Notes under the pieces: generated by a model
What the model saw: only the letters and a program-made list of their open reading frames with translations
Databases searched by the model: none
What the model was told of the DNA's origin: nothing
In this document: positions 8,339 to 20,100 of the stretch, piece by piece
Layout: each line of letters begins with the position of its first letter
Numbering within the stretch: the first letter of the stretch is position 1
NCBI GenBank assembly: GCA_947311475.1
Contig: CAMZLK010000082.1
Location: 1-34,295, forward strand
Direction of reading: 5' to 3'
DNA from: an uncultured Desulfocapsa sp.
GTDB lineage: Bacteria; Desulfobacterota; Desulfobulbia; Desulfobulbales; Desulfocapsaceae
DNA: 34,295 bases
Program-made: the position numbers and the translations under genes

Positions 8339-8427
8339 GATGGCGTCGTAAAAACTCTTCATATGCGAGGCGCACATGAAGAGTTTTTACTTAGCCATCT
8401 TTCAATTGACTTTTTTACGAGCTTATC
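8339..8427. repeat. Palindromic repeat element, copy 2, inside the secretion operon
   Basis: A hairpin spans 8339-8399: arms 8339-8362 and 8376-8399 match at 21 of 24 positions (shared core GTAAAAACTCTTCAT) around a 13-base loop. It is followed by TTTTTTACGAGCTTATC, the complement of the GATAARCTCGTAAAAA leader seen in copy 1 at 3564. It lies in the 138-bp gap between the HlyD gene and the DUF3467 gene. It could therefore act as a processing or attenuation hairpin between the envelope genes and the downstream part of the operon. Confidence 0.75.
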
Positions 8428-8437
8428 ATGTTTGGGA

Positions 8438-9322
8438 TTATTCTGTATTTTGCAGAATCTGCTTACTCTCAATGGGGTCTTTAAATATGCATCGTTTGCC
8501 ACTGGCCAACAGATGTTCTTTGTTCTCAATGGTAAGTCGAACTTCCACTGTACCACTCTGAGCATTAATTATAGGTGAAATAAAATCGACATCAGCACTC
8601 ACCGGAGAGGAATCAACCTCAACAACAATCTCACTTCCAACGCTCAAAGTTTTTGCAATATCCGGCGGTAAATGAAATTGAGCCTGTAAAGGATCCAATT
8701 GAACCACCGTTATAAAACCCTGCTGATCGCTTCCACCAATAAGCTCTGCTTCTTCTTTGTATATCTTGGTAACAACTCCGTCAACCGGACTGCGAAGTTT
8801 ATTTTCCTCTATTCGAGCACGGATTATATCAGCTTCAAGTTTTTTAAGTTTTTGATTTTCTCTGGCACCTAACAACTCAGCCCTGGCAACTATAAGATCA
8901 GTGCGCCCTCTTGTCATTTCCTGCGGTCTGGCATTCCCACTCTTTTCCAGATCTTTCAGCATGGCATATCGATTCTTTCGCATGGTGACCATGGCCACTG
9001 CAGAATCAACATGGCCATGGAACAGCGCAGCGCCAGCAGCTGAGGCCAGTTGAGCCTTCAACACCCTGGTATCAAGTTCAGCCAATAACTGACTGGCCTG
9101 AACATGATCCCCCTCACGGACATGGATAACACTAATACGGCCACGATAAGGCGAAGAAATATCTACAATTCTATTTGGTTCCAGAAAAGCATCATAAGTC
9201 TGTGCCAGGCAGGAGCTTGCAAAGAGGAAAAAAAGTAAAAAAAAGACACCATGCTTCGGAAGACTCCGAAACATGGTGGACAGAAGTTTACTGTTTACTG
9301 ACATTAATAACAGGTAATTCAT
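8438..9322 (-). CDS. Periplasmic adaptor of the HlyD/RND membrane-fusion type
   Basis: The product (about 294 residues) has a hydrophobic stretch HGVFFLLFFLFASSCLA, compatible with signal-peptide cleavage after SCLA. The mature part is a compact membrane-fusion protein. VDISSPYRGRISVIHVREGD is the first lipoyl half-motif, a coiled-coil hairpin with KLKKLEADIIRARIEENK follows, and LRSPVDGVVTKIYKEEAELI is the second half, before a beta-barrel. It lacks a cytosolic tail and should link inner-membrane parts to the TolC-like channel. The start at 9322 is chosen because AGGA lies five bases upstream (GAGGATGGAGATG); it overlaps the end of the outer membrane gene by 35 bp. A later ATG at 9274 would give a shorter n-region but has no ribosome binding site. 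Confidence 0.82.
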   Translation of the reverse strand: MNYLLLMSVNSKLLSTMFRSLPKHGVFFLLFFLFASSCLAQTYDAFLEPNRIVDISSPYRGRISVIHVREGDHVQASQLLAELDTRVLKAQLASAAGAALFHGHVDSAVAMVTMRKNRYAMLKDLEKSGNARPQEMTRGRTDLIVARAELLGARENQKLKKLEADIIRARIEENKLRSPVDGVVTKIYKEEAELIGGSDQQGFITVVQLDPLQAQFHLPPDIAKTLSVGSEIVVEVDSSPVSADVDFISPIINAQSGTVEVRLTIENKEHLLASGKRCIFKDPIESKQILQNTE

Positions 9323-11099
9323 CTCCATCCTCGGGTGTCTCTTCCTCAATGACTATCTTGTTGGTACTGACCAATATTCCCATGGCTCTTTGGAGATTAT
9401 ACAGGGAATAGTTATATGTCAGTTCACTTTTTGCGAACAACTCTTCAGAAGAGGTAAGTCTTTCACTGGCATCCATCAGCCTGTATAAGACATCGCCATA
9501 CTGATCATTGTTTGCCAGAAGATAATCAACCCGTGACAGTAACGCCTTAACCTCTTCATCATCAGAAAGCATTATCTGATAACTTTGTACCATGGAACGA
9601 TAGTTCTTTTCAAGTTCGCGGTAAGAAACCTGTGCTTCAAGAAGAACGTTTTCCACTGTGGTATCCAACTGATGCAAAAGCTGCCGTATTTCCAGTTTTT
9701 TACGGAGATTTCGAGCCTGAGCACCATTGTTACCAAGAGGAAATTCAAAACGAATACCACCAACATAGCTGGGGCTTCCTTCATCGAATTGTCCAGAGTA
9801 GGCATCACCATATTCAAAATCTCCTTCAAGCCCTTTCACATATCCCTGGAAAAAAAGATCAAGATTAGGACGCAATTCATTCTCGGATCGTTCCAGACGA
9901 ATGTAAGCTGACTGAATATGCTTCACAGCCTGGGCAATCTCGGGACGATTATTGATTGTAGTCTGTAGAGCATTGTCAAAAGTAATATCAAAAGGTTCAT
10001 TACTCGGTAACTGATCTGTGACCATTTCAAGGCCTGACGCATTCAGTAGCTCGGGGTCATTCACAAGCGCACGGATACGAGACTGAGCATTGAGCATTGC
10101 GTATTCGGCTTGCATGGCAGCTAGTTCGTGGGCATTAACCAGGGATTTGGCACGTGCCAGTAAACTGGGAGGAACATCCAAACCAGTCCGCTTTTGCATT
10201 TTTTTATAGATATCAGCACTCTTTTTAGCAAGTTGTTCTCTTTGCAACAGCAAAGAACGTTCCAGGTACAGGCCCCAGTACGCACGACTGACTTCCAGCA
10301 AATGGCTTTCAACATTGCGCCTCAATTCTTCACCGGCAATTGAATAATCGATACCGGCAAGATCAATGGGTGCTCTATTATAGGCAATACCAAAAGTCTT
10401 AAGAAGTGGTTGGGAGATGGTCAGGTAGGTTCCGGTACGAGCCTGATCCCGAGGATTAAAAAAGGTTGAGTTGGTATCAAAATCTCCAATATTTTGTTTC
10501 AGCTCAACCTCGGTACCGGTGAGGAATTTCTTCCGCACACCATATTCAAGATTTTTTGAATGCTCTTCATATCGACGAGAATCACCAGTGCGTAATTCAT
10601 CTCCCACAGGCTCATCAAGGTCTGTGAGACGACCTTCTGCAAAAATCCTAAAATCATAGGGGCCTTCCGCTTCCCGAATTGTGGTTTTACGAATGAGCGG
10701 AAGATCACTAAATACTCTAATCTGAGAGGAATGCTTCAGTGCTCTGGTAAAAAGTGATGTCACATCAGTGGACACATTGGGAACACCTTTATTTATTTGA
10801 CCATTCACACGTTCCTGCCACCAGGGTGAAAAACCTGCAGGGATGGAACCGTTACCAATACTCGAATCACCTGAAAAAATACTGGTATAGTTATTTTCCG
10901 CCTGCTCCATACGTTCAATGGCCGAGGAATATCTTTCAAACAGTTTTGTTTTCAGTTGGTCATAGTCAAGCTCACTCTTTTCTGTTGCCTGCACAACCAG
11001 TTCGTAATCTGTTGGTGTTTCGGTGTTGGCATGCACAGGTACAGTGCATAGAAAACAACCTAAGGATGCCAATGTCAGTATTCTAAAGCTTTTCTTCAT
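9288..11099 (-). CDS. TolC-like outer membrane efflux/secretion protein
   Basis: The product of about 603 residues starts MKKSFRILTLASLGCFLCTV and has a clean signal peptide ending VHA, before NTETPTDYEL. The body shows the two-fold TolC pattern: long amphipathic helices (EVSRAYWGLYLERSLLLQRE; VENVLLEAQVSYRELEKNYR), each paired with short beta strands (GTYLTISQPLLKTFGIAYNR; PSYVGGIRFEFPLGNNGA). IDLAGIDYSIAGEELRRNVE is the helix after the first barrel strand. The start at 11099 is preceded by AAGGAAGG, and the stop of the giant gene is only 22 bp upstream, so the two are in one operon. It is somewhat longer than E. coli TolC (about 490), with an N-terminal extension of roughly 120 residues rich in helix. 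It should form the outer-membrane exit duct. Confidence 0.85.
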   Translation of the reverse strand: MKKSFRILTLASLGCFLCTVPVHANTETPTDYELVVQATEKSELDYDQLKTKLFERYSSAIERMEQAENNYTSIFSGDSSIGNGSIPAGFSPWWQERVNGQINKGVPNVSTDVTSLFTRALKHSSQIRVFSDLPLIRKTTIREAEGPYDFRIFAEGRLTDLDEPVGDELRTGDSRRYEEHSKNLEYGVRKKFLTGTEVELKQNIGDFDTNSTFFNPRDQARTGTYLTISQPLLKTFGIAYNRAPIDLAGIDYSIAGEELRRNVESHLLEVSRAYWGLYLERSLLLQREQLAKKSADIYKKMQKRTGLDVPPSLLARAKSLVNAHELAAMQAEYAMLNAQSRIRALVNDPELLNASGLEMVTDQLPSNEPFDITFDNALQTTINNRPEIAQAVKHIQSAYIRLERSENELRPNLDLFFQGYVKGLEGDFEYGDAYSGQFDEGSPSYVGGIRFEFPLGNNGAQARNLRKKLEIRQLLHQLDTTVENVLLEAQVSYRELEKNYRSMVQSYQIMLSDDEEVKALLSRVDYLLANNDQYGDVLYRLMDASERLTSSEELFAKSELTYNYSLYNLQRAMGILVSTNKIVIEEETPEDGDELPVINVSKQ

Positions 11100-11121
11100 T
11101 CTTCTTCCTTCCTTTAGGGTA

Positions 11122-14100
11122 TTAATGGCCACTACTTGCCGGATGCGTTGAGGGAGTAAAAAATTCATATCCGTTAAAATCGTCCCACCCAAGATTGAGC
11201 GTGGACATATTACTTGCATGCATACTTTCCATTACAGTAGAGGGGAGATGGGCAAAAACAGCGGCCACATCCAGACGCGTACTTGAGAAAGCCATACTGT
11301 TAAAATTGGGATTATAATACGTGCGCATATTGAAGAAACCATCACTACTTGCATTGTAGGTTGATGAGGTTTGTTCAATCACCATATGATGGGGCTGATC
11401 AAACATTAAAACCCCAGGAAAACTGGCCAGCCAGTTACCTGCTGTATCAGCCATAACAGTCTGGTTTGCTATCTCATTTCCAAGTGCATCGTACAAGACA
11501 AAATTAAGCGTGGTTCCCGGTTCTGCAAGCCCTGAATATATTGGAGATACCGGAAGAATTGGTTCCAACCATGGTGTTACACCAAATGGGTATTGGAAGA
11601 TATCGTCATCTATCCGATCACCAAACTGCTGATGCATAAAAAAGGCATCTGGAATAATTTGCGGTGCTGTCATAACCACCGCTGGAGCATCAGGCTGCGG
11701 TTGCACTGGTATTACAGGTGTTGGTGCAGGTGCAGGCGGTATTACTGGTTCTGGTTTAGGCGGATCTGGTTGTGGTGGTACAACTATACGACCATTGTAC
11801 CCGAAATCCTGATCATTATTTGCCTCACCAGCACCAAGTATTACAGTCGACTGATCATCAATGCTGGCATCCGGATCACCGGTTTGTGTCAAGCCGGGTG
11901 GTAGAGTAGTGGAATCCACATAGACAGTATATGTCCCTGCAGTCAGGCCTTCAAACAGATAATGCCCATTGGCATCTGTTGTTGTTGTCACAGAATCAAT
12001 AGTTCCGTCATTATCAAAGTCACCCTGCAATGTTACTGTTACTCCACCAATTCCTGGTTCTCCACTGCTTTGAAAACCATTACCATCGACATCAGAATAA
12101 ATTGTATCTCCAATGGATCCGGTACCTGTATAACCAAAGTCCTGATCATTATTTGTTTCGCCAGAGCCGAAATTTACAGTGGTACTATTATCCAGAACTG
12201 AATCAGGATCACCACTGGCTGCAACATCATTAGGAAGTGTTGCAGGATCAACGGTAACTGTGTATTCGCCTTCAGGCAAATGGTTAAAGCTATAGCTGCC
12301 ATCTGGTGCTGTTGTTACCGTTTCAGTGTAATCAGGAATGCCATCACCATCAAGATCAACGCTGATGGAAACATCTACACCACCCATTCCATTTTCACCG
12401 GGATCCTCAACACCATCACCGTCAGTATCAAAATAGATGGTGTCACCGATTGTTCCAGTTCCGTTGTAACCGAAATCAGCAGTATCATTATCAACAGGAT
12501 TTGAGCCACCAATGTTTACGGTGGTGGTGTTATCCATAATACTATCCGGATCACCCGTTTGGATCATGCCACCGGGAAGAGTTGTCGGATCAACAGTAAT
12601 TGTATAGTCAACTCCCCCAGCACCTGCAGCGTTAAGATTATCAAAGAGGTAGCTGCCATCATCTGCTGTGGTTGTGGTTATGGTATCAATATCTCCATCA
12701 CCGTCAATATCGCCGGTAAGCGTCACTGTTACCCCCCCTAAACCGGAGTCTCCGCCTGCGACAACTTCATCCTGAAGCCCATTGCCGTTGCTGTCAAACC
12801 AGATAAAGTCACCAATTGAACCGGTTGGTGAGCCGGAATCATGGTAACCAAAGTCCTGGTCATTATTCGTCTCACCTACTGCCAGATTTACTGTTGAGGT
12901 TGAATCTGGATTGGCATCGGGATCACCTGTTTGAGTGTAATTTGCTGGAATATCTGTTGTATCAACCTCAATGGTGTATTCTCCAGCGGGCAAATTATCG
13001 AAACTATACGATCCTCCGGGCCCCGTAGTGGTCATCATGGTATAATCTGTATTTCCATCACCGTCATAATCAACTGAAAGAGTTACATCAACACCAGCCA
13101 TGCCTACTTCTGCACCATTCTGAATTCCATTGCCATCAGCATCATCCCAGATAGTATCACCAATTGAGCCGGTTCCCCGATAGCCAAAGTCCTGACCAAA
13201 ATTATCTGCTCCTGCAGCAAGGGCTACGGTGGACATATTATCAGGTGCACCCGGCGTATCAGGATCAGCTGAAGTTTGGTTCATACCAGCAGGTAAGCTT
13301 GACTGATCAACCGTTACGGTATAGTTTCCGGCAGCCAGATTTTCAAAAAGATACTTGCCGTTAGAATCCGTTATTGCCGTTAGGGTATCAACCGTTCCGT
13401 CTCCATTTATATCACCAACAAGTGTAACACTTACTCCAGCAAGACCGCCTTCGGTACCGTTTTGTGCTCCATTGCCATCTTCATCAAAAAAGATGGTATC
13501 ACCAATTGAGCCGGTGCCACTGTTATAACCAAAATCCTGATCAACATTATCCTCACCTGCTACTAGAGTAACCGCAGCAGTATTATCATTTCCTCCATCA
13601 GGATCGGCGACAGGATTCATTCCGGTGGGCAGGGTGCCTGGATCAACAGTTATCGTGTAGTCACCGGCTGGAAGGTTTTCAAAAACATAATTACCATTGC
13701 TATCCGTTGTAACAGTTACTGTGTAGTCTGGATTTCCGTCGCCATCAATATCAGCGTTAAGAGTTATGTCTACATTGGAAAGACCTTCTTCAGTACCATT
13801 TTGGGTACCATCACCATCAACATCGTTCCAGATAGTATCACCAATGGAACCAGTTCCTGTATAGCCAAAATCCTGATCCAGATTGGTTTGCCCACCAGCC
13901 AGATTAACAGTACTGGTGTTATCCAATGAAGAATCAGGATCTGCACTTTGCTGGATAGCATTGGGGAGTGTTGTCGGGTCGACAGTAATTGTGTATTCGC
14001 CAGCTGGAAGATCTTCGAAAAGATAACTGCCATCTGACTGTGTTGTCGCCGTTTGGGTGTAATCTGTATTGCCATCACCATCCAGATCCATGTCAAGCCT

Positions 14101-17100
14101 TACATCCACGCCTCCAATACCAACATCACCCGAATCCTGGTTTCCATTATTGTTCCCATCAAAATAAATTGTATCACCAATGGAACCTGTGCCATCGTAT
14201 CCAAAATCCTGACCAGTATTATCAAGAGGGAGTGCACCACCAATTGTTACATCAGCACTATTGTCATTACCACCATCAGGATCCACTGTGTTAAGCATAC
14301 CCGCAGGTAATGTGGAAGGATCAACTGTTACAGTATAATCTCCTGCAACAAGGTTATCGAACAAATAAGTCCCATCGGCAGCAGTTGTCGTCGTGACCGT
14401 ATCAATATCACCATCACCGTCAATATCGCCGGTGAGCGTCACTGTAACACCGCCAAGCCCCAGGTCGTTGCCAGTTTCAGATCCGGAATGATCCGCATCA
14501 TAATAGATGGTGTCACCTATGGAACCTGTGGGTGTGCCACTATCTTGATAGCCAAAATCCTGATCAAGATTTGTTCCACCAGCCGGTAAAACTACCGTTG
14601 ATACTGAATCAGGGTTGGAATCAGGATCACCAGTCAAAATATACCCACCGGGAATGTCTGCGGTATCGACTTTGATGGTATAATTGCCAGCCGGGAGATT
14701 ACTAAAACTGTAATCTCCATCACCAGCAGTGGTCACTGTTTCAGTATAGTCAACAACTCCGTCACCATCAAAATCAACTGACAGAGTAACGTCAACTCCA
14801 TTTAGGCCATTTTCTCCACCATCCTGAACACCATCACCATTTTGGTCATCCCATATACGATCACCAATGATTCCTGTTCCCGTATAACCAAAATCCTGAC
14901 CAAGGTCATCAACGCCAGCAGCTATGGTAACATTTGAAGTATTATCAAGCACGGCATCAGGGTCTGCTGATTGACTCATTCCGCCAGGCAAACCTGCAGG
15001 ATCCACAGTTACCACATAGTCACCATCCCTCAAATTTTCAAAGAGATAGTTGCCATTGGCATCCGTTGTTGTGGTCAATACATCCTCTATTCCATCATTA
15101 TTTACATCACCAGTGAGTGTGACAGTTACACCACCAAGACCGACATCCCCACCAGTCTCAGAACCGGAATTATCCGCATCAAAATAAATGGTGTTTCCGA
15201 TATTTGCAGCACCGGTATAGCCAAAGTCTACATTGTTATTATGCTCACCGTCGGCCAGGGAGATGGTTGCCGCGTCAGGTGTAGCAAACGGCGCGGTGCC
15301 GTCGTCCAGGTCAAACGTCTGGCTCATGCCGTTAGGAAGGCCGATAACGGTAACGGTATAGGTTCCCAACAACAGCTCGTCAAACAAATAGTTTCCGTTG
15401 GCATCCGTGATGGTGGTGTAGGTGACATCAGTGACATTATCGCCGGTGATATCGCCGTCAAGCTGCAGGGTAACCCCGGCCAGGCCGGTCTCCGAAGCAC
15501 CCTGCACCCCGTCCGCGTCCGCGTCATACCAGACCGTGTCGCCGATGGAGCCGGTACCCTGGGTGATATAGCCGAAATCCACATCCGTGCGGTCCTCATT
15601 GGCTGCCAGGGCAATGCCGGTGGTGACATGTTCCGGAGTGGTGCCGTCCAGGTCATAGCTCTGCACCGAATGGGGCGGCAGGTTGGTCGGGTCGATGGTA
15701 ACCGTGTAGCCGGTAAAGTTGTTATTAATAAGACTCAGGTCAAGAAGATGGTCAAAGGTGTAATTACCATTGGTGTCCGTGGTGGTTGTCCAGGTGAAGT
15801 CCACTGTGCCGTCATTATCCAGATCCGCGGTCAGGGTAACGCCCAGGTTGGTGATACCGGTATCACCTGCGGACAGGTCACCGGAATGATCCGCGTCAAA
15901 AAAGACCAGATCGCCGATGGAACCGGCGCCGGTGTAGCCAAAATCCACGTCAGATCTCGTTGTTCCTTGTCCATTAATACCAAGATCCATCGAGCCTGAA
16001 CTATTGGCGGTGATAAAAGCTCCTGTCGAGTCATCCAAGTCATAGCTCTGATCCCAGTTGCTTGCATCTCCACCCGGCAAAGTTGTTGTGTCTATCGTTA
16101 CAGTATAGGCGCTCCCAAAAAGATTGTTAAAGGAATAGCTGCCGTTATTATCTGTGAAGGTGGTATACGTATCCGGGTTTCCGTCGTTGTTGAGATCGCC
16201 GCCGGTCAGGGTGACTTTAACTCCCCCCAGTCCCTGTTCGCCGGCATCCTGAACACCGTCGTTGTTTATATCATACCATACATAGTTACCGATGGAGCAG
16301 ACACCATTATAGCCGAAGTCGATGTCTGTGCGATCATTGTCCGCGGCCAGGGTGAAATTGCCGCGGTTGGCTGATGTTCCGGTGGTGGAGCCGTCAATGT
16401 CATAGGTCTGTACACTGGCTGCGGGCTGTGCCACCTCTATATAATAATCCCCGCCGGGCAGGTAATCGCCAAAGCTGTACCAGCCGTCCGTGGTTACGCC
16501 GCCTACCGTGTGGCTTGCCGTGGTTGTGGTTGTGGAATATTCAAAGTTGCCGTCCCCGTCGATATCCGCGTGCAGGGTGACGGTCAATCCGTTGAGGCCG
16601 CCTTCGTTGGTGTCCTGGAGACCGTCCGCGTCGGCATCCCACCAGACCACATCGCCCACCGTGTTTTGACCGGCATAGCCGAAGTCAACATCAGTGCGGT
16701 GCTCACCTGCGGTCAGGGAGGCGGTGGTGGTATTCGCGGTTGCCGTTCCATCCGGGTCATAGGTCTGGCTGTAACCGGCTGCGGTCAAATTCATGGGGTT
16801 GATGCCGCCTGCAGTTGCCGTATCAACGGTGATAACATAACTGCTGAACGCGGCAAGGTTACCGAACGAGTACAAACCATCAGCATCGGTACGAACGGTA
16901 CGGGTAAAATCAGCAATGTTGTCACCGTCAAGATCAGCGGTCAGGGTGACATCCACGCCGCTGATACCCACGTCACCACCGGGATTAGTTCCTGAATTGT
17001 CGGCATCAAAAAATACAAGATCACCAATGCTACCGTCATAGTTCAGGTTAAACTGGGCCGTATCCACATCCTGGCTGCCGTCAACGGTGTAAATCGGATT

Positions 17101-20100
17101 GCCGTTGCCATCAACCTGATCATTATAGATACGATCACGACCGGAATTGGTCAGGGACCCGCTGTCATCATTACTTGACCAATCGGCATTTACGGAGTTG
17201 ACCGGATTGTTGCTATTGGCGCCGGTGGTGTAATCCTGGTCAAAATAGTTTGCCCCGATCATGGCATAATAGGTGACGGTGATGGTACCACCTTCGTCAA
17301 TGTCCCAGCCGTCGGTACTGCTAGTGATTGTGAGCGTACCATTACCGTTGTCGGTGATGACCACCCCGCCTGCAGTGGCTGAGGGTACGTGCGTGCCATC
17401 CGAAAAATAAGTGGTTCCCTGGGCCATGGTATCCACGGCAGTTACTTCATAGGCAGTGGCATTGCCTGTGTTCTCCAGCACTACGGTATAGGTGACGATA
17501 TCGCCCACCGCCACCGTGGCATCGTCAACATTGTTAATATGTTTTGTGGTGGTTATCTGCGATTCAAGGATGGTGATATCCTGAGCTGAATCGATATTGG
17601 TGGTTATCGTATTATTGCCCGCGTCCTCATACCGGAAAAGGGCTGAATTGTTCAGGGTATCGCCCCGGTCATTAACATCGAAATTTTCCACCAGGGCCGT
17701 GTATTGTATGGTGATGGTTTCAGCCGCGTTGTTGTTAAGACCATTGACCAGATCACCTAAATCAAAGATGACGGTCTGGGCGTTGCCTTCGTGGCCGTCT
17801 CCTGTGGTGCTGGTGGTAATATTGGCGGTCGTCAAAGCGGCTCCGCCTGTGGTGGTAATATCACCTGCAACCACAACCGAGATTATGCTGCCAAAGGTCA
17901 GGCCCGCGTCAAGCTGGTCCACAAGCTCGGCCGAATCAAGGTTTCCTTCCGGCACTGTAATGACCACCTGGTAGGTGGCCAGCTCGCCAATGATGGCTTC
18001 TGTTGCCGTGTTACCGGAATTGTTGATTTCCGTGCCAACAAGGTTTTTGGCAACAGAGGCGGAATCCACATGCACGGTGGCGCTATTGCTTTCGTGGTAA
18101 TCGTTTTCCCCGGTGCCATCACCGGTTCGTTCGTTGGATGTACCGTCATTAACATGGGATGGAACAGCGTTGTCATCGCCCAGGGACTGCCAAGTGATAT
18201 TGGCGGTGTTGTCAAACTGGGTGCCCGGAGTGACGGAGGCCGCTAGGGTACCAGTGACCTCAATGGTAATAACCCGGCCCATGGGCATGTCTTCGGTACC
18301 GTTCAGGGTGAGGCTGTTGCCGGAAAGGGAAAAATCGCCTGTACCCAGAGTTCCGGCCGTATCAGTCACCTGCGAAATAGTGGCTCCGGTTATCTCCGCC
18401 GGAATAGTATCGGAGAAATCAAAATCAAAGGCATCGGTATCGCTGTTTGCATTGTGGGAAATGGTAATGGTGTAGTTCACCGAATCACCGGCATCGCCAT
18501 AACCCGTGCCGCTGCCGTCCACATCAACGACTTTGGCAACATCCAGATCCGGCTCTATCACGGTGACAGTGTTGTCAGCATCCGTATTGGACTGGTGATG
18601 GTCGGTTCCGTTACTGTCTATAAAATCGACTACTGCGGAATTATCCAGTGTAGTCCCGGAATGGTTACCTGCCGAATTGTTGACAAAGGCGGTATAGGTA
18701 AGGGTAATTGTTTCAACGGTGTCGTTGCTGTTGACACTATTCGTGAGGTCACCTAAGTCAAAAGTGACAATCTGTCCCGACTGGCTGCCTGAAAAATTAT
18801 TTGTATCGAAATTTCCAAGGGATGATGTAATATTACCGTTACTGCTTTGGATGTTAGTCAACTCGACAAAGGTCAAGCCTTCATCCAGGGTATCAATCAC
18901 ATGAACAGTATCGGCATGACCTTCCGGCATGGTCACCGTGACCTGGTAGGTGACCAGCTCGCCGATAACAGCTTCACTATTGTCATTCGTACCGTTAACA
19001 ATTTCGGTTTCCACGAGAATCTTGTCCATGTGAAGGTTCGTGGTATGGGTGGTGGCACTGTCGGCGATACCCTCAGTCGCAAAATTGGTGGCGCCTTCAG
19101 CGCTCGCAAAACTGGTAACAGTGACCGTGTTGACCATGTCCTGATCCACGTACACACCGTCCCCCAGGTTAAGGTCATAGGTTATGACTAATATATTCTC
19201 GCCGGTGGTTCCGTCATCGTATGCATTCAGGGCACCATCCGCATCATTGACGAGGGTGATGCCATTGCCGTCAAACAGGCTACCGGTATAAGTCAACTCC
19301 GTGCCACTTCCATCCGTTACCTTAATATTGGTGACATCTCCGGCAGCGTAGCCAGTAGGCAGGGCATCGTTCAGGGTAATATCAAAAGCACCGGACGAGC
19401 CGGTGTTTTCCACAACAATGGCCATGGTCACGGAATCGGAACCGTCCACATTAGACAAATCGGTGTTAATATCATGGGTCGCCAGCCAGTTGGAAGAGAG
19501 GATGGTTGTGCCGCTGTCATTGAACCTGAAATTAGCGTCAGTCGGCTCAGTGAAATAGGAATCCACAGTGTCACCGGCGGTAAAAATCGGAGTGTCCGTG
19601 TCTGCTACATCGTTATCCGTCTGCACCACGCCCTTGATCACATGCAGGTCCGGCTCGTCCAGGACAATCTGAACGATGGCATCGGCGTCATTTTGAGCCA
19701 ACTGGGTGCTTTCCTCGGTGGCCCGTACCTGGTTGGTCAGATACATACCATCGGCAAAAGGCTCACTGGAGACCGTAACCGTGAAAACCAGATCAATGGC
19801 TGCTATGTCATCACCACCGTCATGATACGCTCCGTAATCAAAGACTAAGGTGTTACCGGTGCCGGCCCCTACAGTCACAATAGAATCTCCCACGGTATGA
19901 TAGGTGTCTAAATTAGTATAGCCCCACCATCCGGCAGCGGGAGCATTGGTTGTACCGTCAAAGAGCGTACTGTCATAGGTCCAACTGTTATCAGTACCGT
20001 CTAGATCCGGATCATGCACATCAAAAACCGGCTGGGGTAGGTAATCCGTCAGCTTGAAATCCTCAGTGGAGGAAAAGGGCATGTCATAATGGATATGATA

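Noticed and set aside
3967-11099. Expected ABC transporter of a normal type I secretion system
   Set aside because: No Walker A/LSGGQ pair is present in any frame of the operon; the only inner-membrane core is the M50 fusion.
14971-15999. A 342-codon open frame on the plus strand
   Set aside because: It is antisense to the SdrD-B repeats of the giant gene. The repetitive codon pattern of the minus strand keeps the opposite frame open; it has no ribosome binding site and no family resemblance.
11791-17036. Regular repeats that could suggest a CRISPR or tandem-repeat array
   Set aside because: The period is about 350 bp, and the repeats are in frame and encode SdrD-B domains; they are protein repeats.
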